NCBI GenBank assembly: GCA_964515335.1
Contig: CAZETS010000008.1
Span: 34,529-98,528 of the forward strand
Source of the DNA: TMED88 sp964515335
GTDB lineage: Bacteria; Myxococcota_A; UBA9160; UBA4427
Direction of reading: 5' to 3'
DNA length: 64,000 nt
Part shown: in pieces, positions 55,764 to 63,528 of the stretch
Numbering within the stretch: position 1 is the stretch's first letter
Layout of the letters: every line of letters starts with the position of its first letter
The notes under the pieces: generated by a model
What the model was told of the DNA's origin: nothing
Database searches by the model: none
The model's input: the letters and a program-made list of their open reading frames with translations, nothing else
Program-made: the position numbers and the translations under genes

Positions 55764-56480
55764 ATGATCGGCATCTATGGCGGGACCTTCAATCCGATCC
55801 ACCTCGCGCACCTTCGCGCGGCCGAAGAGGTGGTGGAGCGGCTCGGGCTCTCGCGGATGCTCTTCGTGCCGAGCGCGAGGCCGCCCCACAAGCCGACCGC
55901 CGATCACGAGATCGCGCCCGCGCGGTGGCGACTCGAGTGGGTGGAGGTCGCGGTGCGCGACAACCCGCGCTTCGCCGTCGATCGGATCGAGGTCGACCGT
56001 CCGGGTCCCTCGTATCTCGTCGACACGCTGCGCGAGCTGCGCGAGCGGCACGCGGAAGAAGAGTTGGTCTTCGTGGTGGGGCAGGACGCCTTCGAGGAGA
56101 TGGGGAGCTGGCGGACCCCGCGCGAGATCTTCCGGCTGACCCACGTGGCCGTCACCACGCGCCCGCCCGTCGTGAGCGGCGCGCTCGCAGACTGGCTGCC
56201 CGCATGCGTGCGCGACGACTTCGCGCTCGACCCCGGCGGCGGCGGCGCGCGGCATCGCGAGACCGGTACGTGGATCGAGCGCGTCGAGATCACGCCGGTC
56301 GACGTCTCGGCGTCAGCGGTCCGGGCCCACGTGCGGGCGGGACGATCGATCCGCTATCTGGTCCCCGAGCCGGTGCGCGCGGCCATCCTGGCGAGCGGAG
56401 CCTACACGGACGGGCCCGGCGCCCGCGGCAGCGCCGACTCCGAATCGAATACGTTGCGTGCCGGCCGCCACGACGGGTGA
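55764..56480 (+). CDS. nadD: Nicotinate-nucleotide adenylyltransferase
   Basis: A 238-residue enzyme that adenylates NaMN in NAD synthesis. Nucleotidyltransferase motifs are MIGIYGGTFNPIHLAHLRAAEE, FVPSARPPHK, FVVGQDAFEEMGSWRTPREI and TPVDVSASAVRAHVRAG (the ISSTxIR equivalent). The ATG at 55764 begins directly at the family start. A short polar tail follows the conserved part. Confidence 0.95.
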   Translation: MIGIYGGTFNPIHLAHLRAAEEVVERLGLSRMLFVPSARPPHKPTADHEIAPARWRLEWVEVAVRDNPRFAVDRIEVDRPGPSYLVDTLRELRERHAEEELVFVVGQDAFEEMGSWRTPREIFRLTHVAVTTRPPVVSGALADWLPACVRDDFALDPGGGGARHRETGTWIERVEITPVDVSASAVRAHVRAGRSIRYLVPEPVRAAILASGAYTDGPGARGSADSESNTLRAGRHDG

Positions 56481-56526
56481 GGGCGCTGGCCCCGCAGGCA
56501 GGCAACCGAGCACCGGGAGCGAACAC

Positions 56527-56925
56527 TTGGAAGAGCCCGCCAGCCAGGACGGCACCACGGACGACGCCGTCCGAAAGGCGCAGCTGATCGTCGACGCGGC
56601 CCTCGAGCTGAAGGCCGAGCAGATCGTCGTGCTCGACATGCGCGAGGTGAGCGCGTTCGCGGACACCTTCGTGATCGCATCGGGCCGCTCGGATCGCCAC
56701 GTCCGCTCGGTCGCGGACGCCATCGTGAAGGCGCTGCGCGACGGCGGCGAGCCGCCGCTCGGCGTCGAGGGACAGGACGAGGGTCGCTGGGTGCTGATCG
56801 ACGCCAACGACTCGATCGTCCACGTCTTCGAGCCGGAGACCCGCGAGGCCTTCGACCTCGAGCGCCTCTGGAGCGACGCCCCGACCCTCGACCTCGTGCC
56901 GGCGACCGAAGTCGGAGGCGATTGA
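56527..56925 (+). CDS. rsfS: Ribosomal silencing factor RsfS
   Basis: A protein of about 132 residues (DUF143) that binds L14 and blocks subunit joining under starvation. Diagnostic segments are LELKAEQIVVLDMREVSAFADTF, VIASGRSDRHVRSVADAI and WVLIDANDSIVHVFEPETREAFDLERLW. I chose the TTG at 56527, which has GGGAG seven bases upstream. A GTG at 56458 would add 23 residues and overlap nadD. nadD-rsfS adjacency is typical. Confidence 0.92.
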   Translation: MEEPASQDGTTDDAVRKAQLIVDAALELKAEQIVVLDMREVSAFADTFVIASGRSDRHVRSVADAIVKALRDGGEPPLGVEGQDEGRWVLIDANDSIVHVFEPETREAFDLERLWSDAPTLDLVPATEVGGD

Positions 56926-56997
56926 TCGCAGGCTTGCGGGGTGCACGGGCGGCCGCGATGCTCGTGTGCGTCTCCGTGGTCCCGGGGAGTCCGGCGC

Positions 56998-57735
56998 GTG
57001 CGCGTCCGGGACCTGCTCGATGTGCTCGCTCCGCCGCGCTGCCGCGCATGCGGGGCAGCCAACGCGCCGCCGCTTTGCGGGGGCTGCGCGGCGGCAGTCC
57101 GCTGGCGGCCGCCGGGCGATCACGCACCGCCGCCGGGCAGCGGCCTTTCGCGTTGTGTGACGCTGCTCTGGCTCGAAGAGCCGGCCGCCGACTGGATCCA
57201 CCGATTCAAATACCCGCGGCCGGGTGTCTCGGGTCTGGACGGGACCGTCCGGGCACTGGGCCGTGAGCTCGCGGGCCGGCTCGCTGCCCACCTCGACCCG
57301 CGCCCCGGCGACCGCGTCGTCGCGATACCGCTGCACCGGCACCGGCTGCGCGAGCGCGGCTTCAACCCGGCCGCCGTGATCGCCCGGGAGGCCTTCGCGG
57401 GCAGCCCGGCCCGGCTCGCACCGGGTCTCCTCGAGCGCGTGCGCGACACGCCCTCGCAGGCCGGTCTCGGCCGACGCGCCCGCCTGCGCAACGTCGAGGG
57501 AGCGTTCCGCGGGCGGCTGGGCTCGGGGCCGCGTCCTGCGCGGGTCTGGCTCGTCGACGACGTGGTGACCACCGGCGCGACGCTCGGGGCCGCGGCGGCC
57601 GCCCTGCGGGCCGCGGGCGTGGGCGAGGTGGTCGGGGTCGGCCTCGCCCGGACGCCGGTCTCTCCGCGCAGCGCCGAACGCTGGAAGGGTGGAGGGGGAG
57701 CCGCGGCGATCGGGAGCGACCGACCGCTCGTCTAG
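56998..57735 (+). CDS. ComF family phosphoribosyltransferase-like protein
   Basis: A protein of about 245 residues. An N-terminal zinc finger (PPRCRACGAANAPPLCGGCAAA) is followed by a type I PRTase fold with VVAIPLHRHRLRERGFNPA and the PRPP loop VWLVDDVVTTGATL. ComF proteins act with the ComFA helicase in DNA uptake; here it stands alone. The GTG at 56998 has GGGGAG eight bases upstream; an upstream GTG at 56941 lacks this. Confidence 0.9.
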   Translation: MRVRDLLDVLAPPRCRACGAANAPPLCGGCAAAVRWRPPGDHAPPPGSGLSRCVTLLWLEEPAADWIHRFKYPRPGVSGLDGTVRALGRELAGRLAAHLDPRPGDRVVAIPLHRHRLRERGFNPAAVIAREAFAGSPARLAPGLLERVRDTPSQAGLGRRARLRNVEGAFRGRLGSGPRPARVWLVDDVVTTGATLGAAAAALRAAGVGEVVGVGLARTPVSPRSAERWKGGGGAAAIGSDRPLV

Positions 57736-57744
57736 ACTGGCTGC

Positions 57745-58425
57745 ATGCAGGTCACCGAGTCCGGGCCGCCCGCCCGGAGCGCTCTCGCCGCGCGGCTGCG
57801 CGCACACCCGGGCACGAAGCTCGCCGTCTGGCTCGGCCTCGCGGTGGGAATCTGCGTGCCGTACTTCGGCATCCAGACACTCGCCTGGCTGCCCGCCCAC
57901 GAGCTGCCCGCCACGCCGATCGACCGGCTGGTGCCCTTCGACCCGGCCTGGGTCTGGCTCTACGCCTCGCTCGCGCTGCTCGTCCCGCTCGCTCCGCTGC
58001 TCGCCGAGACGCGCGATCAGCTCCGCCGCTACGCGATCGGTCTGGCGTGGCTCTGCGTGCCGTGCTTCCTGGTGTTCCTGCTCGTGCCGGTGGCGGGCCC
58101 ACGCCCCGACATCCACCCGTCGACCGGACTCTACGCCTGGATGGTCTCGGTCGACCGGCCGTCGAACTCGCTCCCGTCGCTGCATGCCGGCCTCACCGCG
58201 TACTCGATGCTCTACATCGACCAGGTGCTCGGCCGGCGCCTCACGCCTCGTGGACGCGCCGTGGCGTGCGGGCTCGGCGGCGTGTGGGGCGGGCTGATCC
58301 TCTACTCGACGCTCGCCACCCGTCAGCACTGGCTCCTCGACCTGACCCCGGGCCTGCTGATCGCCTGGGCGGCGCACCGGCTGGCGTGGCGGCGCCCGGG
58401 CGGGGAGGCGCCGCTCAGCCGCTAG
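57745..58425 (+). CDS. PAP2-superfamily membrane protein
   Basis: A 226-residue protein with about five to six membrane spans. PAP2/inositolphosphotransferase-like motifs are SLPSLHAGLTAYS and TLATRQHWLLDLTPG, which supply the catalytic His and the SR-x5-H-x3-D equivalent (R and H/D present). The first motif KxxxxxxRP is not evident. It probably dephosphorylates a lipid or transfers a lipid-linked phosphate in the inner membrane. Overlaps the convergent Lgt-like gene by 11 bases. Confidence 0.8.
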   Translation: MQVTESGPPARSALAARLRAHPGTKLAVWLGLAVGICVPYFGIQTLAWLPAHELPATPIDRLVPFDPAWVWLYASLALLVPLAPLLAETRDQLRRYAIGLAWLCVPCFLVFLLVPVAGPRPDIHPSTGLYAWMVSVDRPSNSLPSLHAGLTAYSMLYIDQVLGRRLTPRGRAVACGLGGVWGGLILYSTLATRQHWLLDLTPGLLIAWAAHRLAWRRPGGEAPLSR

Positions 58426-59194
58426 CGGGCGCTTCGGCGGCGGAGGGAGGCGAGCGGCGAAGCGCGAACGCCAGCAGTGCCCCGCCGATCAGCGTCGCCA
58501 CGACCGACATGTACTGCCCCGGCGTCCAGCCCGCGTAGCGGACGTCGGAGATCCGCAGGGCGTCGAGCGCGAAGCGCGCGGGGCCGTAGAGGACGAAGAA
58601 CAGGCCCACGTAGAAGCCGGTCGGCCTCGCCCGTCGACCGAGCCAGAGGAACAGCGCCGCGAAGGGCACCATGTAGAGGAACTCGAGCAGGCCCAGGTCG
58701 AACCGCGACGCGCCGGGATAGGCGACCGCCAGCCAGTGGCTCGATTCGACGCCCGGGTGGTCGTGTTTGAGCGCGCAGCCCGCGCGACCGATCGCCAGGG
58801 TGACGGGCAGCGCCCAGAACAGGCAGTCGACGAAGCGCCCCATGTCGCCGCGCGACATGCCCTTGCGGTGCATGACGACGAGCAGCCCGGAGACGCCGCC
58901 CAGCATGCCACCGAAGGACGACAGCGTCCCCCACACCGCGAAGAGCAGCAGGGGATTCTCGGCGAGCTTCTCCGGCGTGTAGACCACCACGTCGAAGACG
59001 TGCGCGCCCACGATCCCGAGAAAGATCGCCCAGCCGAGCAGGGTCGACGCCTGCTCGCGCGCGATCCCGAAGGCAGGGGCGCCGCGCACCACCAGCTGGA
59101 ACTGCGTGACGATCGCGACGCCGACGAACAGCGGGAAGACACCAACCGTGTAGCCGCCGACGTCGAGCTCGGGATGGGGGAAGTACGGGATCAA
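58415..59194 (-). CDS. Lgt-like (prolipoprotein diacylglyceryl transferase family) protein
   Basis: A 259-residue inner-membrane protein with about seven spans. The order of Lgt motifs is kept: SSFGGMLGG, IGRAGCALKHDHPG, RFALDALR and WTPGQYMSVVA. The usual GRxGNFxNxE segment has become GRAGCALKHDHPG, so the Asn residues are missing. It may be an Lgt variant or a paralogue with another acceptor. The start codon appears to be TTG, with GGGAG seven bases upstream. Confidence 0.75.
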   Translation of the reverse strand: MIPYFPHPELDVGGYTVGVFPLFVGVAIVTQFQLVVRGAPAFGIAREQASTLLGWAIFLGIVGAHVFDVVVYTPEKLAENPLLLFAVWGTLSSFGGMLGGVSGLLVVMHRKGMSRGDMGRFVDCLFWALPVTLAIGRAGCALKHDHPGVESSHWLAVAYPGASRFDLGLLEFLYMVPFAALFLWLGRRARPTGFYVGLFFVLYGPARFALDALRISDVRYAGWTPGQYMSVVATLIGGALLAFALRRSPPSAAEAPASG

Positions 59195-59263
59195 GCGCGG
59201 GCTCCCGATCCGGTCACGCGCAGACGATAGCGGTGCGGCCCGGGCCTTCGCGCCGAATGGCGA

Positions 59264-59294
59264 AGACGCCCCGGCCTCGCAGGCCGGGGCGTCT
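59264..59294 (-). terminator. 14-bp perfect hairpin after the 922-residue surface-protein gene
   Basis: AGACGCCCCGGCCT and AGGCCGGGGCGTCT pair over 14 bases around a three-base loop. It lies 23 bp downstream of the stop at 59318 and upstream of the Lgt-like gene. Although no long U-run follows, the stability and place suggest an intrinsic or bidirectional terminator. Confidence 0.7.
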
Positions 59295-59317
59295 CGTCTC
59301 CCCGCGGCTCGTGTCCG

Positions 59318-62086
59318 CTACGCGCGGCGCTGGCGCCGCCGGTGCAGCCACATCAGGCCCGGCAGGATCACCACGAGCTCGGGACCGAACCCGCACTCCT
59401 CGTCGGGCACCGTGATCGTCGGGGTGCACACCAGCGACTCGTCGTCGTCCGCCATGCCCTCGAGGATCCAGTCGTTCATGTACTGCGGGTCGTTGTACTT
59501 GCCGTCGCCCTGGTGTTTCCCGCAGTCCTCGACTCCGTTCATTGCGCGATCCCAGCAGTTGAGCTTGAAGATCGACTCGCCGAGCTTCGTCGCCCCGGTG
59601 CTGTCGAAGATCTCCCAGGTGGAGTTCCCCGAGCTGAAGCCGGCCACCGAGATCTCGTCACCCGGCGCGACGTCGTCGAGCGTGGCCAGCACCGTCGAGC
59701 CCACCGGGCCGTCCCACACCGTCACGTCGACCGTCTGTGTGCCGTCCCAGATCAGCGTCACCTCGGACATGCTCTGCCAGCACGAGCAGCTGAACGAGCC
59801 CTGCGGCGGAACCAGGACGTCGACCGTCAACGAGTCCATGCCCGGGTCGCAGACGTCGCCGTTGATGTCGCCGTTTGCCGTGGCGACGTTCGTCGTGGTG
59901 CCGTAGAGCGTCGCGTTCCTGGTGAACGTCGCCGAGGCGCCCGCACCGAGCGACACACCGCTCACGATTTCGCCGAGCTCGTCGTCGTCGACCACGATGT
60001 TGTCGACCTGCGCGGTGTTCGGGTTGGTGACCGTGTACTGGTACTGGATCTCGCCACCCAGTGTGATCGGCCCGTCTTCCTTGCGGTCCATGCCGAAGAC
60101 CACGAACGAGCCGAACCGGTCACCGAGCGAGAGCGGCTTGTAGCAGCTGGTCTTGATGTCGAGCCACTGCGTGCCGCCCGGGCCCGTCACGTCGAGCGAG
60201 GTCAGCCACGGAAGCTCGTAACCCTCGACGTCGGCCGTGATGGTGACGAGGTCGCCGAACTCGAGCTCGGTCGCCGGATCGGCGAGCAGGCCCGGGGCCA
60301 CGCCGACAGCGACCGGCTCGCCGGGAGCGGCGACGCCCGAGCAGCCCGCGTAGCCGCTCTGGGAATTGCTCACCGTGCAGCCCAGACCGAGGTAGTCGTC
60401 GATGTAGACCAGGGTGAGCGACTCGAGGTCGTCGGTGCAGTGCGGCTTCGGCGGCGACAGCGGCACCTCGCAGGCGTCGTAGGTGCCGTCGGAGCCGTCG
60501 TCGATCACGAGGTGGCTGCCGTTCTTGGTGGTCATCTCGACCACCTCGAAGGGACCGAACTGGTCACCGAGCGCGAAGGGCTCCGAGCAGGACGTGTGGA
60601 AGCCCACCTCCTGCAGGACGCCGCTGGCGTCGGTGATCAGATACGACTGGTTGGGGAAGAGGCCACCGCGCCAGGTCGAGCTGACGCGGATCAGGTCACC
60701 GTCGTTGATCCCGCTCGAGGGCGCGATGTTCTGCTTGTAGCCGTGGCGACCGGTGTAGACGACGCCCACGTCGACGGCGCCCGTCGTATCGCCCGTGCAG
60801 CTCGCCGCGCCGCTCTGCGGATTGGGCAGCGGGCTCTGGCACGCCTGACCGGTGTACTCGAGCACCAGGTCGACCACCTTGGCGTCGCACGGCGTGCCGG
60901 CCGGGCTGCCCGGCGCGTCACAGGTCGGCGGCGGGGGGGGCGCCGAGCAGTCCACGTAGCCGCCGAGAGTGCTCTCCAGGCCCACCAGCTTGAGGGCGCC
61001 GAACCGGTCGTCGCAGCGCAGCGCGCGGTTGCACGACGTGTCGATCTTCAGCTTCTGGCGCCGCCCCCAGTCTCCCCTGATCTTGAGCTTGGTGCGGTTC
61101 GGGAAGGTGCCAGTCGTCGAGGTCAGCGTGACGATGTCGCCGTCCATGATGCCGCTGCTGGGAGTCGCAACGACGGTCGTCGAGCCCCCGTGACCGAGCG
61201 GCGTGATGGTGGCCGGGTCGCGAATCGGTCGCTTCCCGTAACACTTGAACTTCTTGCCCTGCTCGTTGTTGGACTTCGAGCACTTGTCGCCCGTGAACTC
61301 GAACTCCATGCGGACGACCTCGCCGTCGCAGATGTCGAGGTCGGGCAGGACCGGCTGCGTGACGCAGCAGGTCTTGTCGATCTGCAGATCGCACTGAAGC
61401 GGGTTGACCATGATCGTGACGATCGGACCGTTCACGACCTTCTTCTGGATCTTCGCGATCTTGCCCGGCTCGCAGTTCGTCGTGAGCGTGTTGTCCCAGG
61501 CCAGGACCGCCTCGGTGGCGTTGGGCACGTAGGCGGAGACATCGATGTCCGCCAGGCCGTTCCAGAAGTCGAGGCCGCCGTCGCCCGGCAGCTCGAAGGT
61601 GGCCTTCGGGGTGAAGCCTCCCGACCAGTTGATCACCACGGGCGTGATCGGCCCGTTGATGTCCTCGGTGATCGTCAGCGTGCCCGACATCGCCGCCGTC
61701 GCGTTGGTGGCCGCCGTGCCCTGCAGCGGCGGCGCGATGAGCTGCACGTCACCGTCCTCGACGAGCCGCAGGAACGTGATGTGATTGCCGGGATCGGCCC
61801 GCAGCGTCATCGTGAGCAGCGAGCTCGTCGTGTCGGAGGGCAGGACCGGATTACAGCTCGACAGGAACGCCGGCGGGAAGAAGCTGAGCTGATCGCCCGT
61901 GCCGGTCAGCTCGGGCGCGCCCCACAGCACAGCGGCGTCGCCGGCCGATTGCGTGGTCTCGGTGACCTGCTGGAAGTCGACCGTCGTTCCGAGAAAATCG
62001 CCGTGGTTGACCTGCGCGATCGCCGGTCCCACCACGAGGAACGGAATCGTCAAAAGGGCCCAATCGAGGAATTTGCGGCTTCGCAC
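59318..62086 (-). CDS. Large surface protein with three Cys repeats, DUF11-like domain and C-terminal sorting-type tail
   Basis: A 922-residue exported protein. After the signal peptide (to PAIAQ) the first 60 residues resemble the PEP-CTERM protein at 62316 (GAPELTGTGDQLSFFPPAF against GAPTGSADQLLFFPTTF). About 240-640 holds three related units of 115-125 residues, each ending in a TSC-x5-x3-D-x-FG pattern (TSCNRALRCDDRFG, TSCSEPFALGDQFG, TSCYKPLSLGDRFG). A DUF11-like beta domain (YQYTVTNPNTAQVDNIVV) follows. The tail CGFGPELVVILPGLMWLHRRRQRR is a sorting-type end without PEP. GTG start, with GGGAG six bases upstream. Confidence 0.8.
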   Translation of the reverse strand: MRSRKFLDWALLTIPFLVVGPAIAQVNHGDFLGTTVDFQQVTETTQSAGDAAVLWGAPELTGTGDQLSFFPPAFLSSCNPVLPSDTTSSLLTMTLRADPGNHITFLRLVEDGDVQLIAPPLQGTAATNATAAMSGTLTITEDINGPITPVVINWSGGFTPKATFELPGDGGLDFWNGLADIDVSAYVPNATEAVLAWDNTLTTNCEPGKIAKIQKKVVNGPIVTIMVNPLQCDLQIDKTCCVTQPVLPDLDICDGEVVRMEFEFTGDKCSKSNNEQGKKFKCYGKRPIRDPATITPLGHGGSTTVVATPSSGIMDGDIVTLTSTTGTFPNRTKLKIRGDWGRRQKLKIDTSCNRALRCDDRFGALKLVGLESTLGGYVDCSAPPPPPTCDAPGSPAGTPCDAKVVDLVLEYTGQACQSPLPNPQSGAASCTGDTTGAVDVGVVYTGRHGYKQNIAPSSGINDGDLIRVSSTWRGGLFPNQSYLITDASGVLQEVGFHTSCSEPFALGDQFGPFEVVEMTTKNGSHLVIDDGSDGTYDACEVPLSPPKPHCTDDLESLTLVYIDDYLGLGCTVSNSQSGYAGCSGVAAPGEPVAVGVAPGLLADPATELEFGDLVTITADVEGYELPWLTSLDVTGPGGTQWLDIKTSCYKPLSLGDRFGSFVVFGMDRKEDGPITLGGEIQYQYTVTNPNTAQVDNIVVDDDELGEIVSGVSLGAGASATFTRNATLYGTTTNVATANGDINGDVCDPGMDSLTVDVLVPPQGSFSCSCWQSMSEVTLIWDGTQTVDVTVWDGPVGSTVLATLDDVAPGDEISVAGFSSGNSTWEIFDSTGATKLGESIFKLNCWDRAMNGVEDCGKHQGDGKYNDPQYMNDWILEGMADDDESLVCTPTITVPDEECGFGPELVVILPGLMWLHRRRQRRA

Positions 62087-62104
62087 GATGAACTCCCTGC
62101 TCGC

Positions 62105-62128
62105 CGAGGGGTCGCGCCCAACCCCTCG
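62105..62128 (-). promoter_or_regulatory. Leader hairpin before the 922-residue protein gene
   Basis: CGAGGGGT and ACCCCTCG form a perfect 8-bp stem with an eight-base loop, ending 18 bases before the GTG start. It could affect translation or mRNA stability. No U-run, so a terminator for the upstream gene is less likely. Confidence 0.4.
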
Positions 62129-62315
62129 CTGGGAGTTCCGCTACCCCACTGCGGTGAACACGTGGCTGTGGAGGAGGCGTGTCGAACTCTTCGATTCCCC
62201 TTCTCTGGTGGGAGGCCCCTCCGCCCCACTCGGTGTCTGCTCGATCAGCTCTGCATCCGTCCAGCAGAACGCTGCAAAGAAAACGCAAGCCGGCGCTGGA
62301 ACGCGCGAGCTTCGA

Positions 62316-63068
62316 TCAGTCGCGACTTCGACGCCCGCGCAGCCCCATGACGAGCAGGCCACTTCCGAAGAGCAGCGCCGTGCCCGGCTCGGGAATCACG
62401 CCGATGATGACCGCCGGACCGCCGCCCGGGCCCTGCTTCTGGCGACTCGCCGACGTGCCCGGCTCGCTGAACGCATAGAGGTCGTTGTCGAGCGAAATCT
62501 GGACCTCGGTGGCGCCAGCGACGAAGGAGGCCACGTCGACGGACACGCTGGCCGACCAGGCCGTGATGCCGGGGTTCGTGGTCAGATAGAGGAAGTCGGA
62601 TGGCAAGAACGTCGCGCTGAAGGGAATCACGACCGGGCTGATCGGGCCGCTCGTATCCGCGAGCACGGTCACGAAGCCGGCCATCGTCGCCCAGGTGTAG
62701 GTGGCCGAGCTTCCCGCCCCGAGCAGTTCTGCGTCACCGAACTCGGTGATGTCGACGGCCGTGATCGTGTCGACGGCTGTGTTGCCCGTGACCCGGGCCT
62801 GGAACTGGGAGCCTGTGTGGTCGAAGCCAACCGCCCCAGCCGCCGCGGCCTGGAAGGTCGTCGGGAAGAAGAGCAGCTGGTCGGCCGAGCCCGTCGGAGC
62901 CCCGAAGAGCGGCTCCGGATCGCCCGAGCTCGAGGCCTCCTGGAGCTGGGTGTACGTGAAGTTCGGCCCCGCGTAGTCGGGGAACGTCGTGAGTGCACCC
63001 GCCTGGCCGGCCGCCATCACGCAGGCAGCGACGAGCGCAGCGGCAGACAGCCTCATCGACATCTTCAT
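62316..63068 (-). CDS. PEP-CTERM sorting-domain protein
   Basis: An exported protein of about 250 residues. The signal peptide ends near GQAGALTTF. The mature part is one beta-rich domain with ASSSGDPEPLFGAPTGSADQL, and the end is a canonical PEP-CTERM: VIPEPGTALLFGSGLLVMGL followed by RGRRSRD. Start at ATG 63068 or 63062. A sigma-54 site lies about 130 bp upstream. It is the smaller relative of the N-terminal domain of the neighbouring 922-residue protein. Confidence 0.85.
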   Translation of the reverse strand: MKMSMRLSAAALVAACVMAAGQAGALTTFPDYAGPNFTYTQLQEASSSGDPEPLFGAPTGSADQLLFFPTTFQAAAAGAVGFDHTGSQFQARVTGNTAVDTITAVDITEFGDAELLGAGSSATYTWATMAGFVTVLADTSGPISPVVIPFSATFLPSDFLYLTTNPGITAWSASVSVDVASFVAGATEVQISLDNDLYAFSEPGTSASRQKQGPGGGPAVIIGVIPEPGTALLFGSGLLVMGLRGRRSRD

Positions 63069-63197
63069 TCCACTGTTTTCCACTGTGGTGCCCCTGTCGT
63101 GCCCGGCCGTATTCCCATAGACCGGGCCAGCCGGCCCCTGCCCTCGCCTCATCCCGATGAAGCGCGTCGGGAAACGATCCCGAGACTGCCAATAGAG

Positions 63198-63213
63198 AGC
63201 AAGATCCGTTCCA
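63198..63213 (-). promoter_or_regulatory. Sigma-54-type -24/-12 promoter for the PEP-CTERM gene
   Basis: On the minus strand TGGAACG-GATC-TTGCT has one mismatch to TGGCACG-N4-TTGCW. GG and GC are correctly spaced. The predicted start near 63187 gives a leader of about 120 bases. Confidence 0.65.
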
Positions 63214-63283
63214 ATCCCATTGGAATCCCTCGTATCTCATCGGACAAGCAATGAAATCAAGAGGTTGCCGGAGCCGCACCTTC

Positions 63284-63297
63284 TGTCCCCCGGGGTA
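63284..63297. promoter_or_regulatory. C5/G4 element upstream of the sigma-54 promoter
   Basis: TGTCCCCCGGGGTA is centred about 103 bp upstream of the predicted start at 63187. It resembles the G5/C5 elements at 22986-22999 and 35501-35517, which lie at similar distances from their sigma-54 promoters. Weak by itself. Confidence 0.35.
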
Positions 63298-63311
63298 ATA
63301 CGTGACGATCG

Positions 63312-63353
63312 GGGACGGAGACTTTCCGCCTCAGGGGAGAGTCTTTCCGTCCC
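63312..63353. repeat. Imperfect inverted repeat in the region upstream of mfd
   Basis: GGGACGGA-GAC (63312-63322) pairs with GTC-TT-TCCGTCCC (63341-63353) apart from a two-base bulge. It lies in the 460-bp stretch between the PEP-CTERM start and mfd, where I see no gene. It could be an operator or a leader hairpin for mfd. Confidence 0.4.
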
Positions 63354-63528
63354 GGTGGAAACGGTTTTCTCTCCGGTTTCCGGCCGCGCCGGCAGCCCCT
63401 GTGGGAAAACAGGTGGGGCCCTCCTCGACGGGCCCATTTCGCGTCAGGACCCTAGACTCGCGCGCCAATCGCATCGAAGCGCCGATGGCCCGCGCACCCC
63501 CTCCTCCCTGGCGGTGTGGCGGGCTGCC

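Noticed and set aside
62200..62315. Sigma-54 site before the 922-residue protein
   Set aside because: GCAA sequences occur (for example near 62273 and 62287) but no correctly spaced CC of the -24 element on the plus-strand reading.
59342..62350. Plus-strand open frame of about 1000 codons
   Set aside because: It is the antisense of the 922-residue surface protein, which has a signal peptide, Cys repeats and a sorting tail. The antisense product is His/Arg/Val-rich with no domain, as is usual at this GC content.
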